Shown here one piece after another: positions 8,462 to 18,850 of a stretch of 64,000 nt of DNA. The position numbers and the translations under genes were made by a program. The stretch lies in NCBI RefSeq assembly GCF_014652675.1, contig NZ_BMZG01000002.1, positions 165,349-229,348 of the forward strand, in the 5' to 3' direction. A model generated the notes under the pieces. The model saw only the letters and a program-made list of their open reading frames with translations, ran no database searches and was not told where the DNA came from. The stretch comes from Formosimonas limnophila (GTDB lineage Bacteria; Pseudomonadota; Gammaproteobacteria; Burkholderiales; Burkholderiaceae). Within the stretch, counting starts at the first letter, position 1. Every line of letters begins with the position of its first letter.

Positions 8462-9730
8462 ATGAAAAGTTTTGAATGGTTGTTGGCTTGGCGTTACACA
8501 CGTGGTTCACACAAAGACGGGTTTATCTCGTTTATCTCGATTATGTCAATGCTGGGTGTGATGGCGGGGGTGGCGCTTTTGATTATTGTCTTGTCTGTGA
8601 TGAATGGTTTTCAGCGTGAAGTGCGCGAGCGCATGCTGTCCGTGATTCCTCATGTACAAGTGTATCCGCAACCTAATGCTGCCGATGGCTGGGAAAAAAC
8701 ATTAACCGAGTCGATTAAAAAAAATCCAGAAGTGGTCGGAGTGGCGCCCTACATGACCAGCCAGTCAATTATTTTGCATGACAGTGAAATGATTGGGGTC
8801 AAGGTTGAGGGGATTGACCCTACACTTGAAGCCTCGGTGTCGGATGTGCCGAAAAAAATCATTGCGGGGCAAGGTGATCTTAATGATTTACGTGCGGGCG
8901 AGTTCAATATCGTGGTCGGCGTTGAGTTGGCGCGGCGGCTGGGTTTAGAGATAGCGCCTGATCAATTTGTTTTGGGTGAGCAAATCACATTGCTTGCACC
9001 TGAGGTAGAAAGCACTATTGCTGGAACATTGCCGCGCATGAGACAGTTTAATGTCGTGGGTATTATTTCTGCGGGTCATTTTGAGATTGATAATGCTTAC
9101 GTTTATTTGAATGTCAGCGATGCCAAAGCGCTTTATCGTGATGGCAACCGTGGTTTGCGCGTCAAGCTCAAGGACATGGAGGAGGCCACTGTGGTGGCGC
9201 GCGAGATTGAGGAAACTGCACCGATGCGCGTGTTCGCTCAAGATTGGTCATCAATCAATCCTGCGTGGTTCTCTGCTGTGAAAACAGAGAAAACTATGAT
9301 GGCGATTATTTTGCTCTGCATTGTCATCGTCGCAGCATTTAATCTGGTGTCTATGCTGGTCATGACTGTCAATGAAAAAAAGGCTGATATTGCCATACTT
9401 CGTACACAGGGCGCATCACGCATGAGTATCATGAAGGTTTTTATGACTCAGGGCGCATTGATTGGTGGTATGGGGACTTCGCTGGGGGTGGGGCTGGGCG
9501 TGTTGGTGGCTTTGAATATTGGCTCGATTGTACATGGTGTCGAGTTATTGTTCCAGATTGAGGTGTTGCCTAAAGGTGTGTACTTTATCAGCACGATGCC
9601 TTCGCAAGTACGACCAAACGAAGTGGTGACGATTGCGATTGCCAGCTTCTGCTTGAGTTTGCTGGCCACTATTTACCCAAGCCGTAAAGCGGCGAATGTC
9701 GAGCCAGCCCGTGCGCTGCGCTACGAATAA
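8462..9730 (+). CDS. lolC: Lipoprotein-releasing ABC transporter permease (LolC/LolE type)
   Basis: A 422-residue inner-membrane permease. It has one N-terminal helix (about residues 25-48), a large periplasmic MacB-like domain, and three C-terminal helices of the FtsX fold starting near [21 protein letters not shown]. The N-terminus [20 protein letters not shown] is characteristic. With LolD it extracts outer-membrane lipoproteins from the inner membrane and hands them to LolA. Only one permease gene is linked to lolD here and no lolE is in the window, which suggests the single-permease (LolF-type) arrangement known from many Gram-negatives. That last point is inference. Confidence 0.92.
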   Translation: MKSFEWLLAWRYTRGSHKDGFISFISIMSMLGVMAGVALLIIVLSVMNGFQREVRERMLSVIPHVQVYPQPNAADGWEKTLTESIKKNPEVVGVAPYMTSQSIILHDSEMIGVKVEGIDPTLEASVSDVPKKIIAGQGDLNDLRAGEFNIVVGVELARRLGLEIAPDQFVLGEQITLLAPEVESTIAGTLPRMRQFNVVGIISAGHFEIDNAYVYLNVSDAKALYRDGNRGLRVKLKDMEEATVVAREIEETAPMRVFAQDWSSINPAWFSAVKTEKTMMAIILLCIVIVAAFNLVSMLVMTVNEKKADIAILRTQGASRMSIMKVFMTQGALIGGMGTSLGVGLGVLVALNIGSIVHGVELLFQIEVLPKGVYFISTMPSQVRPNEVVTIAIASFCLSLLATIYPSRKAANVEPARALRYE

Positions 9731-9741
9731 CGAAAGCGACT

Positions 9742-10458
9742 ATGAGTGTGTTAGAAAAATCAGAGAACAATGTTTTGCATGCCAGTCATGTGGCCAAAGT
9801 ATTTAAAGATAACGATGTTGAGATTCATGTTTTGCGCGATGTGAATATCAGCGTCGCACGCGGCGAGTGTGTCGCCATTATCGGTGCGTCAGGGTCGGGT
9901 AAATCAACGCTTCTTCATGTTTTGGGTGGTTTGGATTTACCTGATGTGGGCACGGTGTCTTTGCTTGGACAGGCGTACTCGAGCTTGTCTGACAATGAGC
10001 GCAACGGCGTGCGTAATTTGCACTTAGGCTTTGTGTATCAGTTTCATCATTTGCTTGGTGAGCTGACAGCTCTGGACAATGTCGCCATGCCACTTTTGAT
10101 TCGTCGCATGGATAAAACGCAGGCACGTGCGCGGGCACAAGCGATTTTAGAAAAAGTCGGTTTGACGCAGCGCACCAGTCATTATCCAAACCAACTCTCA
10201 GGTGGTGAGCGGCAGCGTGTGGCCATTGCTCGGGCATTGGTCACAGAACCGACTTGTGTATTGGCGGACGAGCCGACTGGTAACCTTGACCGCGAAACCG
10301 CAGCCAATGTCTTTGCGCTGGTGCGCCAATTGGCTCGAGACTTGGGCATTGCCTTTGTGCTGGTGTCGCATGATTTGAATTTAGCTGCTGAATGTGACCG
10401 AGTGCTTAGCTTGGACAATGGGATGCTTAAAGAAACGAGCTTAAGCCATGCGTCATAA
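9742..10458 (+). CDS. lolD: Lipoprotein-releasing ABC transporter ATP-binding protein LolD
   Basis: A 238-residue ABC ATPase that powers lipoprotein release with LolC. Walker [10 protein letters not shown] is at residues 48-56, the signature LSGGE at 152-156 and Walker B VLADEPTG near 173-180; the Q-loop YQFHHLL is of LolD type. It starts 11 bp after the lolC stop, indicating an operon. Length is normal for LolD. Confidence 0.95.
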   Translation: MSVLEKSENNVLHASHVAKVFKDNDVEIHVLRDVNISVARGECVAIIGASGSGKSTLLHVLGGLDLPDVGTVSLLGQAYSSLSDNERNGVRNLHLGFVYQFHHLLGELTALDNVAMPLLIRRMDKTQARARAQAILEKVGLTQRTSHYPNQLSGGERQRVAIARALVTEPTCVLADEPTGNLDRETAANVFALVRQLARDLGIAFVLVSHDLNLAAECDRVLSLDNGMLKETSLSHAS

Positions 10459-10500
10459 ATTAGCTTTGTCAAACCTGCGCTGTCAATTTTTTGAGAAACG

Positions 10501-11298
10501 ATGATGTGGATAGACACACATGTTCATTTTGATGCACCTAAATTTGACGGGACACGCTCGGATGATTGGACGCGTGCGCGTGCAGAAGGCGTGGTGGCTC
10601 AAGTCGTGCCGAGCGTCGCGCCATTTAATTTTTCGACAGTGCGCGGCATGGCGCATGAGTTTGAGGGCACGACGTATGCATTGGGCATTCACCCGATGTA
10701 TGTGAACCCTCTAAATGTGGATGAGGCTTTGGCGGCTTTGCGGGTGAGTATTGAGGCAAATATCCATGACAGTTGTCTGGTGGCGATTGGTGAAATCGGT
10801 TTGGATGGTTTTGTGAAAAACCTGGACATGGACAAACAGGTGGCTATTTATGAGGCTCAGCTGAAGTTAGCGAATGAGTTTGATTTGCCCGTGCTGTTGC
10901 ATGTGCGCCACGCGCAGGACACCGTGATTAAATATCTGCGTAAGTATCAAATCGCCAATGGCATTGCGCATGCGTTCAACGGCAGTTTTTCGCAAGCACA
11001 GGCATATATCAAGCAAGGCATGAAGCTTGGCTTTGGTGGCATGATGACTTTCGATAAGGCCAATCAGATTCGCCGATTGGCACGTGAGTTACCGATTGAA
11101 TCATTAGTTTTAGAAACGGATGCGCCGGACATCCCACCCGCTTGGGCGTATAAGCAAAACAACTACTCGTATTATTTGCCGCGTATTGCGCTGTCATTAC
11201 AAGAGTTGCGCGAAATGGATGCTGCGAGCTTGTCAGAGCAAATCAAACGAAACTCCATCGCAGCATTGCCGCGTCTGGCGGCACTTTTGCATGCTTAG
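10501..11298 (+). CDS. TatD-family metal-dependent hydrolase
   Basis: A 265-residue TIM-barrel hydrolase of the TatD family (3'-5' exonuclease or deoxyribonuclease activity in characterised members). Metal ligands are visible: THVHFD at residues 6-11 (His7, His9), IGEIGLD, LHVRHAQD, HAFNGS and LETDAPD near the C-terminus. It lies between lolD and comEC on the same strand, the standard Burkholderiales order. Several TatD paralogues usually exist per genome, so a specific symbol is not given. Confidence 0.92.
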   Translation: MMWIDTHVHFDAPKFDGTRSDDWTRARAEGVVAQVVPSVAPFNFSTVRGMAHEFEGTTYALGIHPMYVNPLNVDEALAALRVSIEANIHDSCLVAIGEIGLDGFVKNLDMDKQVAIYEAQLKLANEFDLPVLLHVRHAQDTVIKYLRKYQIANGIAHAFNGSFSQAQAYIKQGMKLGFGGMMTFDKANQIRRLARELPIESLVLETDAPDIPPAWAYKQNNYSYYLPRIALSLQELREMDAASLSEQIKRNSIAALPRLAALLHA

Positions 11299-11308
11299 GA
11301 GAAGGGCG

Positions 11309-13831
11309 ATGCAGCCACGTGGTCAGTATGGTTTGTTGCTTTGGACGATATTGGGTATTGGTTGTTTGACGTGGTTACATCATTGGACATTTGTGTTGCC
11401 ATACGTGCGAGAAGGTTTGATGGTTTGCTGTGGTTTGAGTTTGGCGTTGGTTCTGGCTAAACGCTGGCGACTGGCAAATCCGCGACTGACCCGTTTGATT
11501 TTTGGGCTATTTGGACTGACCTCTTTATTGTTCTATAGTCAAATAATGGTACAGGAGCGGCTGACTCAAACTGTGCCTCAAGCATGGTTACATGAAACAT
11601 TTGTTGTTCAGGGTGAAATTGTTGACTTGCCTGTGCGCACGCCGTTTGGTGTGCGTTTTTTATTTCGACCCTCAGAGCAGCAAGCAGATGAGCGATTACA
11701 GTCAGTCGCCCAATCAGGTAGCTTGCCGCGGCTGGTCAGTCTGTCGTGGTACGACGATGATTTGCCTTCAGAGAAACTACGTTTAGGGCAGGTTTGGCGG
11801 GTACCCATCTCGATGCGTGTGCCGCATGCCTCGCTCAATTCAGGTGGTTTTGACCAAGAAAAAAGCTGGTGGGCGCAAGGCGTGCGAGCCATAGCGACCG
11901 TGCGCGTGAATGAACGTACAGAGTTGATTCAACGTCCTCAATTGATCGAACAAAAAAACGGCGTTTGGTATGGCTTACAGAATTGGCGTGCGGGTGCGTT
12001 GGCTAAAATTGATGGGATGCTGCCCCATGATGAAATGGATTCGGTTGCGGTGTTTAAGGCTTTAACGCTTGGCGATCAAAGTGACATCAGTGCCTCATCA
12101 TGGCAATTATTTCAGCGAACGGGCGTGACACACTTGGTCAGTATTTCTGGTGTACATATCACTATGCTCGCCGCTTTGGTCATGTGGCTGGTGCAGCGAC
12201 TGTGGCGGCGAAGTGTGTGGCTGTGTGCATGGATGCCCAGTATTTATGCAGGACAGTGGCTAGGTGTATTGGTCGCGTTGCTGTATTCGCTGGTGGCAGG
12301 ATGGGCTTTGCCTGCTCAACGGACGGTGCTGATGCTGTTTTTGTGGTTGGTGTTGACTCGGCTCGGTATTGCGGTTTCAGCGGTGCGTGTTTTGTGTTTG
12401 GCTTTGTTGGTTGCGGTGGTGTCTGATCCGTTTTGTGTGTTGACTTTGAGTTTTTGGTTGTCCTTTGGGGCGGTGGCTTGGCTGGTGCTGGCTTTCTCAA
12501 TGTGGTCTGAAGATTTTGAACGAATGACGAATGTGTCTTGGCGCATGCGTTGGCGTCGTGTGGTCGGTGGGCAAGTGGCGACAGGGATGGCGCTGCTGCC
12601 GATGAGCGTGTATTTCTTTCAGCAAGCACCATTGTTTGGGGTATTGATTAATTTGGTAGCCATACCGTTGGTCAGTGCGGTTGTGACACCGTTGCTGTTG
12701 TTATCAGTGTTGAGCTTGATGTTATTCGGCTGGGCTTCATCTTTGCTGTGGGCAAATGATTTTTTAAGGTGGTGTTTGAGTGCTTTGACTTGGCTCAACG
12801 ACAGACTCCCTGAGGCGATGTGGAAAGCAGATTTAAATTGGTGGCAGGCTTTATTGTTGGTCGGATTTGGCGTATTGCTGGTCAATGTGTGGCGACGTGG
12901 TTGGCGAGTTGTTGCCGCTGCAGCAATGGCTGTTATCGTGTTTGGTTTATCGATGATGCCAAAAGAGCGCGTGCCGTATGGACAGGTTTTTGTGCACGTG
13001 CTAGATGTTGGGCAGGGCAGCGCTGTGGTGTTGCGGATGAATGATGAGGTGTGGGTGTATGATGCGGGACCACGCTATGGTTCTGACTCAGATGCGGGTT
13101 TGCGGGTTTTGTTGCCATTTTTGCGTGATGCTCGAATTGATGTGATTGATAAGCTGATTTTGTCTCACGATGATGCTGACCATACGGGCGGCGCATCGAG
13201 TTTGACGAAAGCCATGCGGGTGCGTGAGGTGGTTAGCTCAATCGGGCGAGATCGCTTACAGACGCTTGGTGTGCTTGCGGATGGTTATGTCTTTTGCCAA
13301 GTCAAGCAAAACTGGCATGTCAGTGGGGTTGATTTAATCATGCTTAACCCAGAGGAACGTTTGAGAGAGTCTGCATTGGCGTCTGATAATCAGAAAAGCT
13401 GCGTGCTACGAGTTGAGGCGGCGGCGCAGGGACAGTGGCGCAGTTTTGTTTTGGCGGGCGACATTGATGCCTTGCAAGAGGCGCGATTAGTTGTGTTGCC
13501 CACAGGCGGCGTGCGCCGTTGGCCGACAGATGTGGCGTTGATGTCACACCATGGCAGTAATCACAGCTCAAGCGCTCCGTGGCTGGAGGCGATACAGCCA
13601 AAAATAGCCATCGCGCAGGCTGGTTTCATGAGTCAGTTTGTTCATCCGCATCCGTGGGTTGTGGCTCGTTATCACGACATGGGTGCGCAAGTGATTAATA
13701 CAGCGCAAGGTGGCGAGATTCGATTTTGTTTGGGTTGCCCAAGCGCAGGCCTGAGGCAATATCGACAGACTCAGCCGTACCTTTGGCGAGACATGAGCAA
13801 TGCTCAGCAGGTTTTGCGAAAAAATAATTGA
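11309..13831 (+). CDS. comEC: DNA internalization competence protein ComEC/Rec2
   Basis: An 840-residue polytopic protein that forms the inner-membrane channel for single-stranded DNA in natural transformation. N-terminal helices and an OB-like DUF4131 region are followed by the competence domain (VSISGVHITMLAALV and many helices). The C-terminal metallo-beta-lactamase domain begins at DVGQGS (about residue 565) and has LSHDDADHTGG (about 615) and MSHHGSNHSSS. The frame is open from 11120, overlapping tatD, but ATG 11309 has an AGGAG site about 8 bp upstream and the expected membrane start. An intact comEC suggests competence potential, though pilus genes are not in the window. Confidence 0.94.
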   Translation: MQPRGQYGLLLWTILGIGCLTWLHHWTFVLPYVREGLMVCCGLSLALVLAKRWRLANPRLTRLIFGLFGLTSLLFYSQIMVQERLTQTVPQAWLHETFVVQGEIVDLPVRTPFGVRFLFRPSEQQADERLQSVAQSGSLPRLVSLSWYDDDLPSEKLRLGQVWRVPISMRVPHASLNSGGFDQEKSWWAQGVRAIATVRVNERTELIQRPQLIEQKNGVWYGLQNWRAGALAKIDGMLPHDEMDSVAVFKALTLGDQSDISASSWQLFQRTGVTHLVSISGVHITMLAALVMWLVQRLWRRSVWLCAWMPSIYAGQWLGVLVALLYSLVAGWALPAQRTVLMLFLWLVLTRLGIAVSAVRVLCLALLVAVVSDPFCVLTLSFWLSFGAVAWLVLAFSMWSEDFERMTNVSWRMRWRRVVGGQVATGMALLPMSVYFFQQAPLFGVLINLVAIPLVSAVVTPLLLLSVLSLMLFGWASSLLWANDFLRWCLSALTWLNDRLPEAMWKADLNWWQALLLVGFGVLLVNVWRRGWRVVAAAAMAVIVFGLSMMPKERVPYGQVFVHVLDVGQGSAVVLRMNDEVWVYDAGPRYGSDSDAGLRVLLPFLRDARIDVIDKLILSHDDADHTGGASSLTKAMRVREVVSSIGRDRLQTLGVLADGYVFCQVKQNWHVSGVDLIMLNPEERLRESALASDNQKSCVLRVEAAAQGQWRSFVLAGDIDALQEARLVVLPTGGVRRWPTDVALMSHHGSNHSSSAPWLEAIQPKIAIAQAGFMSQFVHPHPWVVARYHDMGAQVINTAQGGEIRFCLGCPSAGLRQYRQTQPYLWRDMSNAQQVLRKNN

Positions 13832-13839
13832 TAAAGAAC

Positions 13840-13868
13840 TTGGCAAAGGCGTTAAAGTCGGCTACAAT
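13840..13868 (+). promoter_or_regulatory. Putative sigma70 promoter for tRNA-Ser/tRNA-fMet
   Basis: TTGGCA (13840-13845), 17-bp spacer and TACAAT (13863-13868). The expected start point is about 10 bp before the tRNA-Ser 5' end. The -35 box begins just after the comEC stop. Confidence 0.6.
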
Positions 13869-13884
13869 GTCGTTCTTGGTAAGG

Positions 13885-13974
13885 GGAAGCGTGGCAGAGC
13901 GGTTTAATGCTACAGTCTTGAAAACTGTCGTGGATTTACGTCCACCGTGAGTTCGAATCTCACCGCTTCCGCCA
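13885..13974 (+). tRNA. tRNA-Ser, anticodon TGA
   Basis: The acceptor arms GGAAGCG (13885-13891) and CGCTTCC (13964-13970) pair perfectly, followed by G and an encoded CCA. The anticodon stem ACAGT/ACTGT encloses CTTGAAA with TGA at 13919-13921. The long variable arm (class II) and the TTCGAATC T-loop fit tRNA-Ser. It is 90 nt long and reads UCN serine codons. Confidence 0.97.
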
Positions 13975-14009
13975 GCCAAATACTTTGTTGCAACAGCAGC
14001 TTAGTCGGA

Positions 14010-14086
<77 letters not shown>

Positions 14087-14271
14087 CCATAAATATTGCC
14101 AGTCTGGTATCGAGTTTTGGTCGTACAATAATAAACCAACTCTCTGTTTTCTAAAGTTTCTATTTTTGCATCCTAATAGACAGTGTTTTCTAACCTGTCG
14201 ATTTTTCATATTCACTCGAAATGTTGTTACTTCTGGTTTTTGTTCAACAACTGAGCTGATGCGATGATTTT

Positions 14272-15099
14272 ATGACCGCTCCCAATTACAAACGAATAAT
14301 CGAAGCTTTGATTCTGTGCCATGATGCACCCATGCCTTTGTCTCAAATCAAGATGGCGTTGGATTCTGATTTGGACAATGATGCGCTGCGTGCCATTCTC
14401 GAAGAGATTAAATCGGACTGGTCTGAGCGTGCGGTTCAGCTTGTGCAGTTGGCCTCGGGTTGGCGTTTTCAAAGTGCGCCTGATGTGCTGCTGTTTTTGG
14501 ACAGGTTGCGCGCTGAAAAGCCCACTCAGTACTCACGTGCAGTGATGGAGACATTGGCGATTATTGCTTACCGTCAGCCAGTGACGCGCGGTGATATAGA
14601 GGACATTCGCGGTGTTACGGTTTCATCCAATATTATCAAAACCCTTGAAGAGCGGGGCTGGATTGATGTGGTTGGTCATCGCGAAACCGTTGGTCGCCCT
14701 GCATTATTTGCCACAACCAAGCAGTTTCTGGACGATTTGGGCTTAACCAATTTGCGCCAATTGCCTCCTTTGGTGGAACAAGATCAAAATAGCGAAGCGG
14801 ACACTGCTCAGTTGCCTTTGTTGAATATACCTACTTTAGCAATGCCTGTTGTTGCACAAGCTGATGTCGCTCAATCAGATGAGTCAGTGGCGTTGTTGGA
14901 TGATGAGTCTGCGATGCTCGGCGACACCAATGAGCTGACCCAGCTTGCTGAGTTAGATGGTGTTGAGTCTTTATCTATCCCTTATTCCGACAGTGACCAA
15001 GCCATAAAAAGCCAGAAGAGTGCCGATACAAACCAGCAGCTAACCTCGTCAGATGATAACCACGATTTACGGACAATGCCCAACCATGAGCAAAAATGA
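14272..15099 (+). CDS. scpB: SMC-Scp complex subunit ScpB
   Basis: A 275-residue kleisin-associated protein with two winged-helix domains in the first ~165 residues ([57 protein letters not shown]). It binds ScpA and SMC in chromosome condensation and segregation. A poorly conserved acidic tail of about 100 residues follows, as is common in Betaproteobacteria. Its 3' end overlaps the rluB start by 14 bp, indicating translational coupling. Confidence 0.93.
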   Translation: MTAPNYKRIIEALILCHDAPMPLSQIKMALDSDLDNDALRAILEEIKSDWSERAVQLVQLASGWRFQSAPDVLLFLDRLRAEKPTQYSRAVMETLAIIAYRQPVTRGDIEDIRGVTVSSNIIKTLEERGWIDVVGHRETVGRPALFATTKQFLDDLGLTNLRQLPPLVEQDQNSEADTAQLPLLNIPTLAMPVVAQADVAQSDESVALLDDESAMLGDTNELTQLAELDGVESLSIPYSDSDQAIKSQKSADTNQQLTSSDDNHDLRTMPNHEQK

Positions 15100-16588
15100 T
15101 TTCCCCGCACCCTCTGACATGAATGATGGTCAAAACGGTCAAAAGCCCAAGAAAAAAAGCACCTTGTTGCGCGGGCCGCACGGTTTGCGAAAGCGCCGTG
15201 ATGAACGTGTTCATAAGGACAAGCGTTCGGAGTCGAATGAGGGCGCAGTACCAAAAACTCACTCAGAACATCGCCCCAATGCTGTGGCACCAGAAGCACC
15301 GACAGCATCGCGTCAGGGTGCTGGTGACAGCAAAGAGTCTCGTCAACGGCTGGGTCAACGTTTGTTTCGTGCAGGTGTTCGAGCAAAAAACAAAGACAGC
15401 AACAAAAATGCCTCTCAGCAGACTTCAGGGCAAAATGCTTCTTCAGCGCGTGGTTCAAACCCACGAAATAATCGTAACAATCAGCAAACCTCAGATTTAC
15501 CAGAGTTTTTTGATGACGATGGAGCGTTTTTCCCTCAGGTAGAAGAATCGCATTCGGGTAAGCGCATGGTGGATGTTGATGACGACTCCATTAAGCTACA
15601 AAAAGTGTTATCTGATGCGGGCGTTGGTTCCCGCCGTGATATGGAAGAACTGATTATCTCTGGACGTGTTTCTGTTAATGGAATGCCTGCTCATATTGGT
15701 CAGCGCATTAATGACGGTGATATGGTGCGTGTCAATGGCAAAATTCTTCAAAGAAAGCGTTTAACCCCCGCTGTGCCGCGTGTGGTTATTTACCACAAGC
15801 CTGCAGGTGAAATTGTCAGTCATGACGATCCAGAAGGCCGCCCAACTGTGTTTGATAAACTGCCGTTCACTCGCAAAGGTAAGTGGTTGGCGATTGGGCG
15901 ACTCGATTTTAATACGGAAGGTTTGCTGATTTTAACCACTTCTGGTGACTTGGCGAACCGTTTGATGCATCCCCGCTATGGACACGAGCGCGAATACGCC
16001 GTGCGGGTGCTGGGTGATGTGACTGAGGAGCAAATGTCTTTGCTCAAGTCTGGTATTAAACTGGACGATGGTATGGCGCAGTTCTCTACCATTGAACGCA
16101 TTGGCGGCGAAGGTGCGAATCGTTGGTTGCGCGTGATTATTGGAGAGGGGCGAAATCGTGAGGTTCGCCGTATGTTTGACGCTATTGGCCTGACGGTTAG
16201 TCGCCTTATTCGCGTGCGTTTTGGTGCGATTGTTTTATCAAGCCAACTCAAGCGCGGTCGCTGGCAAGAGTGGGAAAAAGCTCAGGTTCAGCAATTAATG
16301 ACTCAGCTTGGACTAAAGACAAAAAAACAACTCGCGGATAAGCGCAATGCTTTTCAAAATGGTGATGATGCGCAGCCTGCGGAAAATGCTCATCTCATGA
16401 GTGCTTTTGGCGTTTATCAAGCCCGTGATGTTGGACTTACGGGGCATCATGCTGCTCCTGCCAATCGTAATCGTTCAGGTGCACGCTTTACTGGGGCGCC
16501 GCGCACAAATCAGGCGGCTCCTGGTAAGTTTTCAGGTGGGCGGAGCAATGGCTTTACTGGTGTGCGCCGCTCGACTCGGCACAAGTAA
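15086..16588 (+). CDS. rluB: 23S rRNA pseudouridine synthase RluB
   Basis: A 500-residue enzyme of the RsuA/RluB family that makes pseudouridine in helix 89 of 23S rRNA. A long basic, polar N-terminal extension (about 165 residues) precedes the S4 RNA-binding domain ([20 protein letters not shown]). The catalytic domain contains [14 protein letters not shown] with catalytic Asp274 and [21 protein letters not shown] Gly/Arg-rich tail follows. The extensions are usual for burkholderial RluB. ATG 15086 (MSKNDF) is chosen; an in-frame ATG at 15053, deeper inside scpB, is less likely. Confidence 0.92.
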   Translation: MSKNDFPAPSDMNDGQNGQKPKKKSTLLRGPHGLRKRRDERVHKDKRSESNEGAVPKTHSEHRPNAVAPEAPTASRQGAGDSKESRQRLGQRLFRAGVRAKNKDSNKNASQQTSGQNASSARGSNPRNNRNNQQTSDLPEFFDDDGAFFPQVEESHSGKRMVDVDDDSIKLQKVLSDAGVGSRRDMEELIISGRVSVNGMPAHIGQRINDGDMVRVNGKILQRKRLTPAVPRVVIYHKPAGEIVSHDDPEGRPTVFDKLPFTRKGKWLAIGRLDFNTEGLLILTTSGDLANRLMHPRYGHEREYAVRVLGDVTEEQMSLLKSGIKLDDGMAQFSTIERIGGEGANRWLRVIIGEGRNREVRRMFDAIGLTVSRLIRVRFGAIVLSSQLKRGRWQEWEKAQVQQLMTQLGLKTKKQLADKRNAFQNGDDAQPAENAHLMSAFGVYQARDVGLTGHHAAPANRNRSGARFTGAPRTNQAAPGKFSGGRSNGFTGVRRSTRHK

Positions 16589-16704
16589 CTTTTAAAGCTT
16601 CACTGGATTTGTTTGAGGGGTTGGTGAAAAACTGCTTTCTGGCTGAAATTATTGTAATTTATGGTTTTAAAACATTAATATTTGGTGTGAGAGCGGAATT
16701 TGGC

Positions 16705-16733
16705 TTGTAAAATCACAGAAAAATCCGTATAAT
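16705..16733 (+). promoter_or_regulatory. Strong sigma70-like promoter upstream of rimP
   Basis: TTGTAA (16705-16710), exactly 17 bp, then consensus TATAAT (16728-16733). Transcription should start near 16740, giving a leader of about 105 nt before rimP. Confidence 0.75.
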
Positions 16734-16740
16734 AGCGAAA

Positions 16741-16846
16741 AATTTAGGGCGCGATTCGCCACAAGTTATGGTTTCATGTATAGCTGAATCGCGCAAGTCA
16801 AAAAGGGCGCCACATGTGGGCCCTTTTTCTATGGTTATTTAAGAAC
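16741..16846 (+). promoter_or_regulatory. rimP leader: two hairpins, the second a terminator (putative attenuator)
   Basis: Hairpin 1 pairs GCGCGATTC (16749-16757) with GAATCGCGC (16786-16794), a perfect 9-bp stem. Hairpin 2 pairs AAAAAGGGC (16800-16808) with GCCCTTTTT (16820-16828) around the palindrome CCACATGTGG and ends in a U-run, which is an intrinsic-terminator shape. It lies only about 20 nt before the rimP ATG. A terminator between a strong promoter and the nusA-infB operon implies attenuation or antitermination, as proposed for the 'rimP leader' RNA family of other proteobacteria. Whether it belongs to that Rfam family was not tested. Confidence 0.65.
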
Positions 16847-17335
16847 ATGAATTTAGAACAGTTAATAGAACAAACGCTTGATGGTATGGGCTATGAGTTG
16901 GTTGATTTGGAGCGTGCAGCCAATGGCCTTATGCGAGTTTTTATTGACCACAAAGATCAAGTGACCCAAATCATGATTGATGACTGTGAGGCAGTTAGTC
17001 GTCAGCTCACATACTTATTTGAGGTGGACCACATCAAATACGAGCGGCTCGAAGTGTCATCGCCTGGGATTGATAGGCCCCTAAAAAAACTGGCTGATTA
17101 TCAGCGCTTCGCTGGAGAGATGGCGAATATTAAATTAAAGCTACCCATGGACATTGCTGGCTCTGGCCGTAAAAATTTCACGGGGCGTTTGCAAGAGGTG
17201 AACGAGTCTGCAGAGGCTCAAGCTCAGCTGGCGATATTGTTTGAACACGAAGGTGAAGAGCAGATTTTAGAATTTGGATTAGCAGATGTGGACAAGGCGC
17301 GACTCGTGCCTGTTTATAATTTTAAAGGAAAATAA
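16847..17335 (+). CDS. rimP: Ribosome maturation factor RimP
   Basis: A 162-residue protein needed for 30S subunit maturation. It has the conserved start MNLEQLIEQTLDGMGYELVDLE, the block VSRQLTYLFEV, and YERLEVSSPGIDRPLKKLADY, all hallmarks of the RimP N-terminal domain, then a small beta-barrel C-terminal domain. The frame is open from 16814 but that region is the terminator hairpin, so ATG 16847 is the start. It is the first gene of rimP-nusA-infB-rbfA-truB, with nusA 3 bp after its stop. Confidence 0.95.
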   Translation: MNLEQLIEQTLDGMGYELVDLERAANGLMRVFIDHKDQVTQIMIDDCEAVSRQLTYLFEVDHIKYERLEVSSPGIDRPLKKLADYQRFAGEMANIKLKLPMDIAGSGRKNFTGRLQEVNESAEAQAQLAILFEHEGEEQILEFGLADVDKARLVPVYNFKGK

Positions 17336-17338
17336 AAA

Positions 17339-18820
17339 ATGAACCGTGAAGTCTTAATGTTGGTTGATGTTTTGGCGCGTGAGAAAAATGTGAGCAATGA
17401 CGTGGTGTTCGGCGCGCTTGAGGCTGCTTTGGCTTCTGCTGCAAAACGTCGCTACGATGAAGAGGGCGTTGACTTGCGCGTGTCGATTGATCGCGATACA
17501 GGCAGCTATGAGACTTATCGTCGCTGGTTGGTTGTCCCCAATGAGGCTGGTTTGCAAGAGCCTGATCGTGAGATTTTGTTGTTTGAAGCACAAGAGGATA
17601 TGCCTGATGTTGAAGTCGGTGATTTCATTGAGGAAGAAGTTGAGTCGGTTGAAATTGGCCGCATTGGCGCACAGACAGCCAAGCAAGTGATTTTACAACG
17701 CATTCGCGATGCGGAGCGTGAGCAATTGTTGCAAGACTTTTTAGCGCGTGGCGAAACCGTCATGATGGGAACCGTTAAACGCGTGGACAAAGTGCAGGCC
17801 ATCATCGAGTCGGGTAAAGTTGAAGCGGTGTTGCCGCGTGACCAAATGTTACCGCGTGAAACCATGCGTGCAGGTGACCGTGTGCGTGCCTACATGATGT
17901 CGGTGGATCAAACAGCACGTGGTGCGCGTCAGATTCAGCTCTCTCGCACAGCACCAGAATTCTTGATGGAATTGTTTCGCCAAGAAGTGCCAGAAATTGA
18001 CCAAGGTGTTCTCGCACTTAAAGGCGCTGCGCGTGATGCGGGCATTCGTGCCAAAGTGGCGGTACAAGCCTTGGATCAGCGCATTGACCCTGTAGGTACA
18101 TGCGTTGGTGTCCGCGGCTCTCGTGTGACCGCAGTGCGCAACGAGTTGGGCGGTGAGTCGATTGATATCGTGATTTGGGATGAACAACCTGCTCAGTTCG
18201 TGATCAATGCCTTGTCTCCCGCTGTTGTTAGTTCGATTGTGGTGGACGAAGAGCAGCACTCAATGGAAGTTGTGGTCGATGAAGATAACTTAGCCTTGGC
18301 GATTGGTCGTTCGGGTCAGAATGTGCGTTTGGCGAGTCAGTTGACTGGATGGCAATTAAACATCATCACACAGGCTGACTCAGAACAAAAACACGAGAAA
18401 GAAAGCCAAGCATTGATGAGTTTGTTTACATCAAAACTGGATGTGGATGAGGAAGTCGCTGTGATTCTGATTGAAGAAGGTTTTACCAGTTTAGAGGAAG
18501 TTGCCTATGTGCCTGTCGCTGAAATGCTCGAAATTGAAGCATTCGATGAAGATATCGTCGAGGAGCTGCGCACCCGTGCTCGTGCTGCGATTTTGACTCA
18601 AGCGATTGTGCAAGAAGAAAAGGCTGATACAGTACAAGACTTGCTTAGCTTAGAAGGTATGACCAGCGCACTTGCTGCACAATTGGCGGATAACGACATT
18701 GAAACTCGTGATGACTTGGCCGATTTGGCGGTTGATGAGCTCATCGACATCGCCCCTTCACTCAGCCCCGATCAGGCAAAAGTGCTCATTATGAACGCCC
18801 GTGAGCATTGGTTCAATTGA
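17339..18820 (+). CDS. nusA: Transcription termination/antitermination protein NusA
   Basis: A 493-residue RNA polymerase-binding factor controlling pausing, termination and rRNA antitermination. Domains in order: N-terminal RNAP-binding region (1-~130), S1 domain ([20 protein letters not shown]), KH1/KH2 ([39 protein letters not shown]), and two C-terminal acidic Helix-hairpin-Helix repeats ([21 protein letters not shown], and a second starting near residue 430). The two acidic repeats are typical of proteobacterial NusA. Confidence 0.97.
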   Translation: MNREVLMLVDVLAREKNVSNDVVFGALEAALASAAKRRYDEEGVDLRVSIDRDTGSYETYRRWLVVPNEAGLQEPDREILLFEAQEDMPDVEVGDFIEEEVESVEIGRIGAQTAKQVILQRIRDAEREQLLQDFLARGETVMMGTVKRVDKVQAIIESGKVEAVLPRDQMLPRETMRAGDRVRAYMMSVDQTARGARQIQLSRTAPEFLMELFRQEVPEIDQGVLALKGAARDAGIRAKVAVQALDQRIDPVGTCVGVRGSRVTAVRNELGGESIDIVIWDEQPAQFVINALSPAVVSSIVVDEEQHSMEVVVDEDNLALAIGRSGQNVRLASQLTGWQLNIITQADSEQKHEKESQALMSLFTSKLDVDEEVAVILIEEGFTSLEEVAYVPVAEMLEIEAFDEDIVEELRTRARAAILTQAIVQEEKADTVQDLLSLEGMTSALAAQLADNDIETRDDLADLAVDELIDIAPSLSPDQAKVLIMNAREHWFN

Positions 18821-18850
18821 GCAAACAGGAACAACAAAGGAAAATAATAC

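Noticed and set aside
11120-11308. A 903-residue ComEC starting inside tatD
   Set aside because: The extra 63 residues are out-of-frame tatD sequence; ATG 11309 has a good ribosome-binding site and a family-like start.
12180-12632. 150-residue minus-strand frame inside comEC
   Set aside because: Composition is a mirror of hydrophobic comEC codons and no ribosome site or family match was seen.
14982-15464. 160-residue minus-strand frame across scpB/rluB
   Set aside because: Antisense shadow of two well-supported genes; no family resemblance.
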